A DNA stretch of 64,000 nt from Flavobacterium psychrophilum (GTDB lineage: Bacteria; Bacteroidota; Bacteroidia; Flavobacteriales; Flavobacteriaceae), in assembly GCA_001708385.1 (NCBI GenBank), contig CP012388.1:620001-684000 (forward strand), in the 5' to 3' direction. Under the pieces are notes generated by a model, which saw only the letters and a list, made by a program, of their open reading frames with translations, was not told where the DNA came from and made no database searches. The first letter of the stretch is position 1, and each line of letters opens with the position of its first letter. Shown in pieces: positions 9,401-17,430 of the stretch. The position numbers and the translations under genes are program-made.

Positions 9401-10731
9401 ACATTTATCCTGGCTTCTCCTTTTTTAAGATACCATTGTATGGTTCTTGGAGCATCGCCTATATAGGCAACATTATAATTTGCCACCTTTGCAGAAATAG
9501 AATCACTTATTCTCAATAAAGGATCGCCATGCGTTATGCTCTTAACCCCTAGTTTATTTTCAACTGTAATATCTTTGGTAAAAGGTTTGCCTTCTGCGTT
9601 GGTGGTAGCAGATACTTTGTATTTACCACCATTATAAAAAGCTATGGTAGCTGCATTTCCTGAGCCCATTACCCTAACAACGTTTGTTCCAGTTACTGCG
9701 CCGGTTCGGTATATAATACTTTTATCATCACTCACAGTCCAGATAACCGAAGATGGTGCCTGAAATATAGTCCTGTTTAAAATTTTAGCTTTAAGGTCAT
9801 TAGGGTCTACCTTAAATTTCAACGTAAACGGCATAGCAACATTTCTTAATACGCTATCGCCTTTTGCGGTTATACTTTCAACAAAGTTTTTTACGTAGTC
9901 AATAAAAAGGCAGCATTTAGGATCGCCCGGTTTACTACCATAAGCTTCAACCCGGTACTTACCTTCTTCAAGATTTTTAAAAAGGTTTTCTAGTCGTAAC
10001 ACAATACTTTTCCCTAAACCTATATACGTCTGGACCTTATCTTTGGTATCGGTTCCTTTAAAAATTGCCCAGACAATTTTAGATTCGTCACCGGTATAAT
10101 CTGCATTTAACTGCAGTTTAGTTTCGGCAGCGGGTGCGATAATGCTGTCAAAACTAAAGGCATTCTTTTTATGGTCGAGAAAAAATAATGTTTCTCCTGC
10201 ATTAGCAGCAAAGGGAACAGAAGCTTTAATACTCTTAACCGATGTTTTGGTTGCACTATTTGCAATAGGCCACTGTCCACTTACGGCATTAACCTCGAAA
10301 GCATCTTTTTCGTTAACCTTGATCGTAGATGTTTTTTCTTTCTGCCCGGAGTCGGCTACCATGATATCTCCTTTTTTACCGTAGCCGGGACACGTTCCTG
10401 TAGATACATCAAGCAGGATTTTCATGCTTTTATTGAACTCTACATTTTCGTAGTAATCTTTGTATTTAATGTTACACTTAGCTGCACATGGCATTTGTTT
10501 GCCATCGGGTGTAATGCACTTTCCAAAACCCTGGCCATTATTAAAGCTGGTAGCTTTATCATCCAGATAAGTACCTATAGGTTTATCATGAGCAAAGTAC
10601 TTATTATCTTTAAGTACTTTTTTCTGACTCATTACATTAAGAGTTGCAGCAGTACCCGGAGAATTATGGTCTGCCGAATTGGTACAGTAAAATTTTGCAC
10701 CTTCTACAACTAATTTACCTTTATCAGCCAT
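6478..10731 (-). CDS. T6SS effector: DUF4280 PAAR-like, Ig-like repeats, GH19 lysozyme, CHAP-like amidase
   Basis: A 1417-residue modular protein. Residues 1-130 are a DUF4280 PAAR-like spike tip (starts MADKGKLVVEGAKFYC, with paired cysteines). Residues 140-950 are beta-rich Ig-like repeats. A CPRC metal-binding-like knot near 960 precedes a GH19 muramidase/chitinase-type domain (about 975-1180), with HFFGQVRVET carrying the probable catalytic Glu and the family signature FRGRGFIMVTGRVNY. A TIGR02594/CHAP-like peptidase domain (about 1215-1390) has the Cys in TTFWCAAFINWC and the His in YSHVAFIIGE. Two wall-cleaving activities in one chain would cut both glycan and peptide. It lies in the vgrG1 operon just after the 286-aa gene, so it is very likely loaded onto VgrG1. 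Confidence 0.88.
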   Translation of the reverse strand: MADKGKLVVEGAKFYCTNSADHNSPGTAATLNVMSQKKVLKDNKYFAHDKPIGTYLDDKATSFNNGQGFGKCITPDGKQMPCAAKCNIKYKDYYENVEFNKSMKILLDVSTGTCPGYGKKGDIMVADSGQKEKTSTIKVNEKDAFEVNAVSGQWPIANSATKTSVKSIKASVPFAANAGETLFFLDHKKNAFSFDSIIAPAAETKLQLNADYTGDESKIVWAIFKGTDTKDKVQTYIGLGKSIVLRLENLFKNLEEGKYRVEAYGSKPGDPKCCLFIDYVKNFVESITAKGDSVLRNVAMPFTLKFKVDPNDLKAKILNRTIFQAPSSVIWTVSDDKSIIYRTGAVTGTNVVRVMGSGNAATIAFYNGGKYKVSATTNAEGKPFTKDITVENKLGVKSITHGDPLLRISDSISAKVANYNVAYIGDAPRTIQWYLKKGEARINVFEQSPISGATAINKKVSELLGNDAKLAGALYGNYILEAYASALPDGKDPDFKESGAYMDCYHFEVVRNSVTGANLPETIPLNSNVKFTAETRLKLASDERIITEPESGDVKKNEDGTLTFTKEGEYTINIHMEGGDSDPVKLAKKVKVAAPEIKKALWSYESGYKRTETGYKEESYAFVEIAGLANQQLIGKIWLKGPDDSFYADPENKFFLEEKQLTLNEEGKGSFQVVTNDDYKTKIEKAIPPTADNPHPRHELIFTIELVAAEGANVTLPADLAIKSARPVKVGEKTLYEVLDNNEVLSLTSEQKIKSIVFSDEAGKNIQRAQTFYGKTHKIWVHTVNMQDDELQVNVYKEISDLAMTEKEGTVSALTSKKTYQNEKVGTDSMLKLDFTPEKAWNEPEKKNVDFYFVSVSKKGKDDSGKDILIPVKSQVTLSNADSKVVLVNSKDMEAVGLGAAKEDGTPFTQEEMARLRKEYLFYENGCLKVSNTTAQEVIENDISPVIVEMAEIEGDSGTCPRCTAKVTMAELKEIFTGGSSALMETCLPFINDYFEKFKINTCRRKAHFFGQVRVETDLVTLTENLKYSEDTLFTSDLAYYKGNRERSRNDARNEKAIGNNAYGSRLKNRAGTDDGYNFRGRGFIMVTGRVNYTSFQTFYDKNKKLLDLPDVTFISPTFENENPEMLAEPKYAVLSAVDFWVSKGLNEKADSKNETKALEDLVNVINSKTNSRDKRRASFQGGKYTFKKKEYSFAKGTKAIFKVPQCLKGKTSNLNLAGAAPWMPFAYEELKNFGGVRQTNSPLKEQVSVYFDSSSLPSGNHTTFWCAAFINWCFEQTDDYQGTNKAANVAAQDWAPKATAQKFRTDVDGWENGELIEKAEDVFVGAVVMFDYSHVAFIIGESEDGKKFVYLGGNQSDGGPGDGPGQRTISINQTSKSNMGTKIFISKPSDFTPSPAIKKLPKLSTSGEELDASTSR

Positions 10732-10735
10732 AATA

Positions 10736-11596
10736 TCATGCTATTTCATTATTAAAAACAATGCTTATTTCTTCTTTATAATTTAACTGATCCTCGATCA
10801 TCAAGTCCAATACAGCTTTCTTACTTATCAGCTTACGGCTTCCTTCTTCAGTAATAGTATCTATTGTAAAATTTATAGATGGCGCGTACATATCATAAAC
10901 AGGTTTTAATCCGTAAATATCAATAGCACGCTCAATAAATTCTTTATCCAAAAGTTCTTTACATTTAAAATGCTGAATGAACTTATTGCCTGAAACATAT
11001 CCTGTCGCCTTCCCTTTCAACTGCTTTGTACCAAGCTGCATTAAATCCCAGGAGAATGACTCTTTAACTGCATACGCAGTATCTAAAGGCACTGCGATTT
11101 TAAAATTCAGAAAAAGCAGTTTCCAAAAAGATTCGCGGTTCTTATTTTCCAAAAATTTCTGCCCGTTACGTATTATCTCATAAAACTGCTGAAACATATC
11201 CAGATTACCGGCAACATCATATTTTTCGTGTGCCAGCTTCTTTGCCTTTACTCTCCAGCCCTCAACCCAATCACTGTGATCAACCAGTTCAATAAAGTTA
11301 CCGCAGGCATCTACTTTTACCTCTATCGGATACGTAAATGCTTCGAGTGTTTTTAATAGCTGTAGCGATTTATCTTTTTCATCTATATTTTTTATAACCG
11401 GCTCTGTTTTGTTAATCTCCCAAATCCTGCCATCCTCTTTATCATCTACATATTTTAATTCGATAGTAAAATCAGATTCAATGGTTCTTGGATACTTTTC
11501 GATAACAATTGTTCTAATGTGCTTTACGCTATATATTCTTTTTGTATTCCAGGGATGTATAATAATTCCCTTTAACTTCTTAATATCGTGATTCAT
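10736..11596 (-). CDS. Hypothetical protein, possible effector-loading adaptor
   Basis: A 286-residue protein with no signal peptide or membrane segment. It is a mix of strands and helices with a conserved-looking N-terminal beta domain (LKGIIIHPWNTKRIY, IVIEKYPRTIESDFTIELKY) and a helical middle (WVEGWRVKAKKLAHEKYDV). It ends 4 bp before the PAAR-like effector, tight coupling of the sort seen for adaptor/chaperone genes that deliver PAAR effectors to VgrG. I do not recognise the family. The role is inferred from position and cytoplasmic localisation. Confidence 0.6.
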   Translation of the reverse strand: MNHDIKKLKGIIIHPWNTKRIYSVKHIRTIVIEKYPRTIESDFTIELKYVDDKEDGRIWEINKTEPVIKNIDEKDKSLQLLKTLEAFTYPIEVKVDACGNFIELVDHSDWVEGWRVKAKKLAHEKYDVAGNLDMFQQFYEIIRNGQKFLENKNRESFWKLLFLNFKIAVPLDTAYAVKESFSWDLMQLGTKQLKGKATGYVSGNKFIQHFKCKELLDKEFIERAIDIYGLKPVYDMYAPSINFTIDTITEEGSRKLISKKAVLDLMIEDQLNYKEEISIVFNNEIA

Positions 11597-11654
11597 AATT
11601 TGCTGTCCTGCATTTAAGAAGTCAGTATTAATGCCTTAATCAATAACTTTATAA

Positions 11655-12110
11655 CTATTTATATTTAATATTTATCTGATAATCATCGTTATCAACATGT
11701 TCACCATTAAGCCTAAACGATTTGATCATATTTGATATATAATATCTCTTGCTCAGAGTAAATGTCCTTACCATTGTATCCCTTACAATCACAATATCAG
11801 ATAACTTAAATTCAACACTATCATTTACAATTAGCTTTATGTCTGATGTCACCACCCCTTCATTATCAAAATTCGGAGTTAGATACATTTCTTTATTGAT
11901 TTCACTCTGTACAATTTCAAAATCCGAACTTTTAAATTCTAACGTTTTATAATTTGTCCCTTTTTTATATTTCAGCATTTCTGCCTTGTTAATTATAAAT
12001 GGTTTACCTGTTCCGGATATAACTATAGATTCAAATGCTGTATCTGTAGCCTCATAACTGGTACAGGAAATCATAATAAGTGTAACTGTAAGAAGCAATA
12101 GTCTTTTCAT
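11655..12110 (-). CDS. Small lipoprotein, immunity candidate
   Basis: A 151-residue lipoprotein with signal peptide and lipobox LIMISC, acylated Cys16. The start ATG overlaps the stop of the upstream membrane-protein reading frame (ATGA), so translation is coupled. The body is beta-rich, and the pattern KYKKGTNYKTLEFKSSDFEI ... IKLIVNDSVEFKLSDIVI resembles the lipoprotein at 12857-13327 (IKYKKDSGF ... YKLVVDDTIECKIHDFTV), so the two look like diverged paralogues. Position within the effector operon suggests periplasmic immunity to a VgrG1 cargo, most likely the cysteine-peptidase-like effector. No function is established. Confidence 0.65.
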   Translation of the reverse strand: MKRLLLLTVTLIMISCTSYEATDTAFESIVISGTGKPFIINKAEMLKYKKGTNYKTLEFKSSDFEIVQSEINKEMYLTPNFDNEGVVTSDIKLIVNDSVEFKLSDIVIVRDTMVRTFTLSKRYYISNMIKSFRLNGEHVDNDDYQINIKYK

Positions 12111-12837
12111 ATACCATCGATAAATAAACTACAAATACCTCCTATTAAAAAACTAAGCAGATTCGCTACAAAGCTGAAAACAAAAGCCAATTTTATAGTC
12201 GTAAACCTTGAAAGCGCTAATGCCTCCGCAGATACAACTAATATTTCCAGTAGCAACAGATTTGCATCATAATGCGAATGAACATAACAAAGCAATGTAT
12301 GTGAAACTATATTTATTAAACTGATCAGAAGTACGAGTTGCACTTTAGATAGTTTAAACCATTTTCTACGCAAAAGTCCCATAGCCACCTCAACAAATAA
12401 GGTAATGGCAAACATTGTAAAATAGAAAGCCCAACTTGTATAAAACAGCGGCGATATATCTTCGAGCCTGTCTACCCCTACATTAAAACTAATAACATCT
12501 TTACTCGCATTGAGATTAATTACATTGCTCTCATAAATGTTATTTTTATATATTAGCTTTATAATTATCGGATTTGAATTTTTTACATTCAGATAATAAT
12601 TGTATTCACCTTCCTGCAATTTGTTACTGTCCAGTAATCGGCTGTTGTTCTCCTTTTATTTATAGTATCGTATATGTTTCCAACTTCTTCTAAAACGAAT
12701 AACTTATAGTTATTTAAAGGCAACATTTTACCATTTTCATAAAAATATAGCTGTACCTCATCTTTAAATTTCGGGCCTGCATCGGCATAGATAAAGCCGG
12801 TGCAAAAAAGCAATACAACATAAAAGATGTGTTTCAT
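12107..12837 (-). pseudogene. Frameshifted exported/4-TM membrane protein gene
   Basis: Two reading frames form one coherent protein. The 5' part (start 12837) has a signal peptide (KHIFYVVLLFCTGFIYADA) and an extracytoplasmic domain reading ...GNIYDTINK, after which the frame runs into unrelated residues and stops at 12589. The 3' part reads KENNSRLLDSNKLQEGEYNYYLNVKN and continues with about four hydrophobic helices to 12107; its only in-frame start is a TTG at 12619. The switch falls in a run of four A (TTTT at 12654-12657 on plus): one more A restores INK-KENNSRLL. The intact product would be about 243 residues. It sits between two lipoprotein genes of the operon. It could be a true mutation, a phase-variable tract or a sequencing error. 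Confidence 0.75.
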
Positions 12838-12856
12838 AATGTACTAAGCCAAAGAA

Positions 12857-13327
12857 CTATTTTTTTAATAAAACCATTGTATGTTTTTTATACAGATATA
12901 TGCCTTCATGATCTGCCGCGATTGCATCTTTTCCTGATTTAGCAGATATTTCACCACCCCGATTTTTAGGCAGTACGGTAAAATCGTGTATTTTACATTC
13001 TATTGTATCATCTACAACAAGCTTATAGTCAAAACCTGTGGTTAGCTTGTCAGGCACTCTAAAATCGATCCGTAAGAACTTCCGGTTATTTAATGTGTCA
13101 TCTGCTATTGTAATAGAACTGTTTTTATATTCACCAGCACTATTTTCAAATCCACTATCCTTTTTATATTTAATCAATGTTGCTTTTTCAGGTAAGTCAT
13201 TTGGGCTCCACTCATAAATCATTACCGAATTACCAATTTCTACTTCCTTGCTATAATCATGACAGCTGATAAAAAAGACAACTACTATTGCAACATAAAA
13301 AGTTTTAAGAAACTTCAATATACCCAT
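12857..13327 (-). CDS. Small lipoprotein, immunity candidate for the 475-aa effector
   Basis: A 156-residue lipoprotein with signal peptide and lipobox VVFFISC, acylated Cys22, followed by HDYSKEVE. The start overlaps the last 23 bp of the upstream effector gene, implying translational coupling and matched expression. The body is beta-rich and patterned like the lipoprotein at 11655-12110. Lipid-anchored localisation suits protection against a toxin delivered to the periplasm. It shows no catalytic motif. The immunity function is inferred from overlap and localisation. Confidence 0.65.
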   Translation of the reverse strand: MGILKFLKTFYVAIVVVFFISCHDYSKEVEIGNSVMIYEWSPNDLPEKATLIKYKKDSGFENSAGEYKNSSITIADDTLNNRKFLRIDFRVPDKLTTGFDYKLVVDDTIECKIHDFTVLPKNRGGEISAKSGKDAIAADHEGIYLYKKHTMVLLKK

Positions 13328-14732
13328 AGTAATTACTTTTAAACGATTTAACTTTAATACCTGTTGTCCTGAATTTTGTAACTGCAGAATCTATATATTC
13401 CTTACCGTCGGTATAGCGCCTGTATACAGAAGTAGTCGGGTTCCTTCCCCATGTAAAAATTTGGAATTTTAAAGATTTTACATCACCCAGTTCAGTCGTT
13501 GCATTACCTTCTTTATCAAAAAACTCTAATCCACCCTCATAAACTACCCAGTGTGAATCTCTTGCTATATCAACCACAGAATAATAACTTCCTTCATCAT
13601 CAATCATATCGGCATCAATCATCAGTAGTATCTGTTTTCCTGCTTTGTATTTTGTATCTATTTGCTGTAACGCTCTAAGATCAGTATCAAATAGAAAATC
13701 CGCTGTTCTTCCAGATATAGGTGCTTTTTTTGCAGCGATAGAAGGTTTGCTCAATCCGTAGGATACTGATGAGCCAAATACACCTACATTTTTACACATA
13801 TTGGTTAGCATTTCCGGCCAGTTTACAGCTTTAAGCTGATCTATAGAGCCAGTCTCAGTACCCTTATAAACAAATTGGTCATTAAGGCTTTCCTTACTTC
13901 TTGCGGTGGCCATTACAATCCAGTCTGCAGCATATATATGCATACCATCTATAGAGGCCGGAGTCCTGTCATACATTTCCAACGCCTTTTCATGCGGTTG
14001 AAATGTATAGTTACCTATTGTATGTTCTCCCATCCTAAAAAGATTCTTTGCCATTGTTTCGTAGGCTGCACTGTCTTTCTTTATCATAGCATAAAACAAG
14101 GCTGCCATTCCGCACAAAGAAGTACCTCCCTGTTGTATCCTCCAAGGTTGTGCCATTCTCTCCGCAATCTGATCGTATACAGTTTTCTTATCAAAGTAGC
14201 GGAACCTGTTATGATGCCAGGTTTTTTCAAACTCAACACTTTCTTTACTATTTATATAGGCTTTTAAGTGGAAAAACCTCCCGCAAAGATCCGGCTCGTT
14301 AAACTCAAAAACCACTTTGTTACCGGTAGCTTTTGCATCCCATTCTTTCCAGGTATTATCTTTTAAAGAATGATATCGCATTACCCATTTTATAGATGAA
14401 AGGTCTCTTGGAGGTTTGTTTGTGTAGCTTTCAACCTCGAAAGTATACTTCCTGCCAAAAACCAATCCCAATTGTAATTGAGTATCCCCTAAATTTGCAG
14501 AGCCTGCATCTAACGGTGTAACAAGTCTTATCTTTTTTACTTCAGTAGTTTCGGTAGGCGGTTCAGAACCGGGTGTAAATTCATCCAGTTTTTTACCCGT
14601 TTTTTTTCCTATCATCTTAGCTTCCTGCGGCGTCATTATATCATAATTGCCACCCGATGCCCTAAAAGACATCCCTTCCGCCCCTTTGGAAGACAGGCCG
14701 AATATATTCCTGGTGATAGTTCCGTCTTTCAT
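13305..14732 (-). CDS. Candidate T6SS effector, papain-like cysteine peptidase fold
   Basis: A 475-residue protein without a signal peptide, encoded 2 bp after vgrG1. The N-terminal 50 residues are Gly/Ser-rich and basic (GLSSKGAEGMSFRASGG). Residues 65-175 look like an Ig-like beta domain (KIRLVTPLDAGSANLGDTQL...). The C-terminal half carries a cysteine-peptidase pattern: Q201-GGTSLCGMAAL with Cys207 at a helix start, then His394 in RDSHWVVYEGG and a polar/Gly turn FTWGRN near 429. Together these suggest a papain-like or C39-like catalytic triad. The likely target is a periplasmic substrate such as peptidoglycan crosslinks or envelope proteins, as the overlapping downstream gene encodes a lipoprotein. 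The fold call rests on motifs only. Confidence 0.65.
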   Translation of the reverse strand: MKDGTITRNIFGLSSKGAEGMSFRASGGNYDIMTPQEAKMIGKKTGKKLDEFTPGSEPPTETTEVKKIRLVTPLDAGSANLGDTQLQLGLVFGRKYTFEVESYTNKPPRDLSSIKWVMRYHSLKDNTWKEWDAKATGNKVVFEFNEPDLCGRFFHLKAYINSKESVEFEKTWHHNRFRYFDKKTVYDQIAERMAQPWRIQQGGTSLCGMAALFYAMIKKDSAAYETMAKNLFRMGEHTIGNYTFQPHEKALEMYDRTPASIDGMHIYAADWIVMATARSKESLNDQFVYKGTETGSIDQLKAVNWPEMLTNMCKNVGVFGSSVSYGLSKPSIAAKKAPISGRTADFLFDTDLRALQQIDTKYKAGKQILLMIDADMIDDEGSYYSVVDIARDSHWVVYEGGLEFFDKEGNATTELGDVKSLKFQIFTWGRNPTTSVYRRYTDGKEYIDSAVTKFRTTGIKVKSFKSNYYGYIEVS

Positions 14733-14734
14733 AA

Positions 14735-16558
14735 TTACTGCATTTTAACCTGTTGACCGCTATTTACGTTAACCTGCGTGGCACTTTCTATAAAAATATC
14801 TTTCATAGAGCTAACAATCTGCCCCTCATGCATATTTTCATTAATGGTCTGAGCGTTAGATGTCCTTCTTCGTGCAGCAGTTTCTGTAATGTTACTGGCT
14901 GTAAGGCTATAATCATCATTAGCCATTTCAGATATATTCTCTCCGGCAATAAGGTTAACATCTACCTTCGCAGTAGCAACAATATTATTACCTGCGTTCA
15001 TTATAATACTTTCTCCGGCATCCATTGTTATGTTTTTAGGTGCGGTAACAGTTATATTACCTTTACCATCCATAAACCAGATATTACCGCTAGGATCTTC
15101 AACAGTTACAGATCCTTCCTCATCATTCATCTTTACTTTAGTACCCGATCGTGTCTGGATTACTTTTAAATTGTTCTTAGGGTCTGCATAACCACTGGCG
15201 GCACTTCCATTATACATAGCACCAAGTACAAATGGTTTTTCGGCATTACCACCTTCAAAACCAATAAGTACCTCTTCGCCAACCTCCGGTATAAAATAAA
15301 AGCCTTTGCTTCCTCCCGAGTGCGGATTTGTCATTCGTATCCACGGAGTGTTTGCTCCGTTTTCTTTTTGCCATGCAAAGCCTACCCTAACCCTGCCCAG
15401 TCCCGCCGGGTCGTCATTGGCTATTACTGTAGCAGGCTGCGATTCGGCAACCGGAAAACTGTGTACGTTTCCATAAGGCGGCGATACTGAATTTTGCGGA
15501 ATGGCATCAAACGTGTTATGATAACTGCCCGACTCATCGCAAAAATGCATAATATCGGTAACTATATAATTGCCGAAATTTTGCTCCTGTAACCCATCTA
15601 GCATATTGCCTGTAAGCGAGAAGGATGGCTCTTTGATAGATACCACATCCCCAATCCTTATGCCTGTTTCGTCTGAGTCACCCTTAACGGTAACAAGGTC
15701 GGCAGATCTTGATTGCAGCTGTGTTGTTACCCTATCAGTAAGATGTGTTTTTGAGTTTCCTTCCTCAAGCGCATGCGAATACAGCATCGTAGAGTTATTA
15801 GGATATAATTTTTTGGATGATTCGAATAATGTTTTGGAATAGCCATCCGGCTGATAATTGACTTCTGCCGAGTTAGCCTTTTGCACTTCCCCACTTGACG
15901 GATCATAACCGACATATTCAAAACCAAGTGATTTGGCGCGCATTTCTATGTTAAAGGAGTGTAGCGTCCTCCCGTATTCCAGTGTAAAATCTTTAGATGC
16001 CTGTCTTCCAAACATTAGTTCTTCACCATTATAGTAAAACCATTGTCCTTTTTTTTGAGCCATACGGCATAAAAAGGCAAAATCACTTTCGTTGTATTGT
16101 ACTGTATACGGTAACGATGCGTCTTTATCTACCTTAACCGATGGTTTTAACTTATCACCCGGATATTTACCCAACACCTCATTTACTACATCCGTTAATG
16201 ACTTATCGCCAAATGACGTGATATTAGGCGTGCCTTCTAATAAAATAGTAGGGCTAAATCCGTTAATTATTATACCTCCCGATGCACCCGCTGTTCTAAC
16301 CATTTGTGCCTCGGTAATTATACCATTAAAAACCATGGGAGACGTAGTAGACATATTAGTAGATTTAATACTAATCTTTATAGACTTGCCCACATAGTTC
16401 TGAGCCTTCTCTATAGCCTCACTAACAAACTCTTTTGGTAATGGCTGCAATACCGAAAAACGGTGGTGCGTATGCACTTTCTGATTGATAACAAGCTTGG
16501 AAAAACGGGTAAGGGTTTCTCCTTCAATCTGTATCTGTATTTGCGTACTTATGGGCAT
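14735..16558 (-). CDS. vgrG: T6SS spike protein VgrG (TssI), copy 1
   Basis: A 607-residue VgrG. Residues 1-340 match the gp27-like hub (start region TRFSKLVINQKVHTHHRFSV; VQYNESDFAFLCRMAQKKGQWFY). Residues about 375-450 form the gp5 OB-fold, with DDPAGLGRVRVGFAWQKENG, PWIRM and the VgrG signature GFYFIPEVGEEVLIGFEGGN. The C-terminus is the beta-helical needle (ITVTAPKNITMDAGESIIMN). It is the first gene of the left effector operon and probably carries the DUF4280 effector and the 475-aa protein. It is paralogous to VgrG2 (40121-41896), diverging most in the needle, which fits different cargo. It trimerises at the tip of the Hcp tube. Confidence 0.95.
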   Translation of the reverse strand: MPISTQIQIQIEGETLTRFSKLVINQKVHTHHRFSVLQPLPKEFVSEAIEKAQNYVGKSIKISIKSTNMSTTSPMVFNGIITEAQMVRTAGASGGIIINGFSPTILLEGTPNITSFGDKSLTDVVNEVLGKYPGDKLKPSVKVDKDASLPYTVQYNESDFAFLCRMAQKKGQWFYYNGEELMFGRQASKDFTLEYGRTLHSFNIEMRAKSLGFEYVGYDPSSGEVQKANSAEVNYQPDGYSKTLFESSKKLYPNNSTMLYSHALEEGNSKTHLTDRVTTQLQSRSADLVTVKGDSDETGIRIGDVVSIKEPSFSLTGNMLDGLQEQNFGNYIVTDIMHFCDESGSYHNTFDAIPQNSVSPPYGNVHSFPVAESQPATVIANDDPAGLGRVRVGFAWQKENGANTPWIRMTNPHSGGSKGFYFIPEVGEEVLIGFEGGNAEKPFVLGAMYNGSAASGYADPKNNLKVIQTRSGTKVKMNDEEGSVTVEDPSGNIWFMDGKGNITVTAPKNITMDAGESIIMNAGNNIVATAKVDVNLIAGENISEMANDDYSLTASNITETAARRRTSNAQTINENMHEGQIVSSMKDIFIESATQVNVNSGQQVKMQ

Positions 16559-16945
16559 AACAGTAGATTTTAGAAATTAATAGGTATTAACAAAAAAGGT
16601 GATTATTGATTGTGAATTTAATATTTTCCCAAATTGAGAGACGACGTTTTAACTTTTGATTAAGGATTTTAACTATAAATTGCCCTACAAATACATGATT
16701 TTGTCAGTAAAATGATATTAAAATATTTTCTTACAGGATATTTTTTTAACATCCGGACACCAAATACATATTTTGTTACATAGCATTTATGAATAACTAA
16801 GTAATGTTACACACGTAACATATCTAATAAGGATTAATGTGTTTTATTTCACAAATAAGTATCTGGATTTTATGAATAGTGAAGAATTATAACCTGCTTT
16901 TCAAAGTGCTTTTTTTACATTTGTATTAAATACAAAACCAAAAAA
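16559..16945. other. Divergent intergenic region vgrG1 / Dabb gene
   Basis: A 387-bp AT-rich non-coding region. On the plus strand it contains TACATTTG at 16916-16923, a perfect TAnnTTTG -7 box 22 bp before the Dabb gene. I found no CAAAnnTA (minus-strand -7 box) for vgrG1. Nothing else stands out. Confidence 0.5.
16916..16923 (+). promoter_or_regulatory. Bacteroidetes -7 box (TACATTTG)
   Basis: TACATTTG matches TAnnTTTG and is 22 bp upstream of the Dabb gene start, a normal leader length. No convincing TTG -33 element is present. Confidence 0.55.
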
Positions 16946-17242
16946 ATGATAGCACATCACGTATTGTTCTGGCTTAAAGCCGATACTACAGATCAGCAGA
17001 AAGCTGATTTTTTAAAAGGACTACAATCACTGGAAGAAATTGAAGTTGTAAAAAACTTTCACGTTGGTGTACCCGCACCTATTGAGCGCGCAGTGGTAGA
17101 TACTACATACACTTTTAGCCTTATACTATTTTTTGAAGATCTTGCTGCACACGATGTATACCAGGTTCACCCTATTCACAAAGCATTTCTTGAAGAATTC
17201 AGGGTATTCTTTGAAAAAGTTGTTATTTATGACGCAAACTAG
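16946..17242 (+). CDS. Dabb family (stress-responsive A/B barrel) protein
   Basis: A 98-residue protein matching the Dabb ferredoxin-like barrel family: it begins MIAHHVLFWLKADTTDQQK (the conserved H-x-V-x-F/W opening) and ends with DVYQVHPIHKAFLEEF and VVIYD, the family's C-terminal signature. Members form dimeric barrels and are often stress-induced; the enzymatic role is usually unknown. It is monocistronic with its own promoter box and terminator. Confidence 0.85.
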   Translation: MIAHHVLFWLKADTTDQQKADFLKGLQSLEEIEVVKNFHVGVPAPIERAVVDTTYTFSLILFFEDLAAHDVYQVHPIHKAFLEEFRVFFEKVVIYDAN

Positions 17243-17265
17243 AATGACATCTCTGACAACAGGAT

Positions 17266-17298
17266 AAAAAACCGGCAATTGATAGTCGGTTTTTTTTT
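17266..17298 (+). terminator. Rho-independent terminator
   Basis: AAAAAACCG (17266-17274) pairs with CGGTTTTTT (17287-17295), followed by more T residues. It lies 23 bp after the Dabb gene stop. Confidence 0.85.
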
Positions 17299-17430
17299 AC
17301 AATAGTAATCATCTGATATAATATAGTTACCAGACTAATTAAATTATTAATTTGGTAAATATCAGGCATCGCTATAAATACAACACCTAGATTAAAAGGT
17401 TTGGTTATTATTTTTTTGTACTTTTAAATA

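Noticed and set aside
12107..12619. Independent 170-residue membrane protein starting at TTG 12619
   Set aside because: The residues directly upstream in the same frame (KENNSRLLDSNK) continue the preceding gene's protein after a one-base shift, so a split single gene is the better reading.
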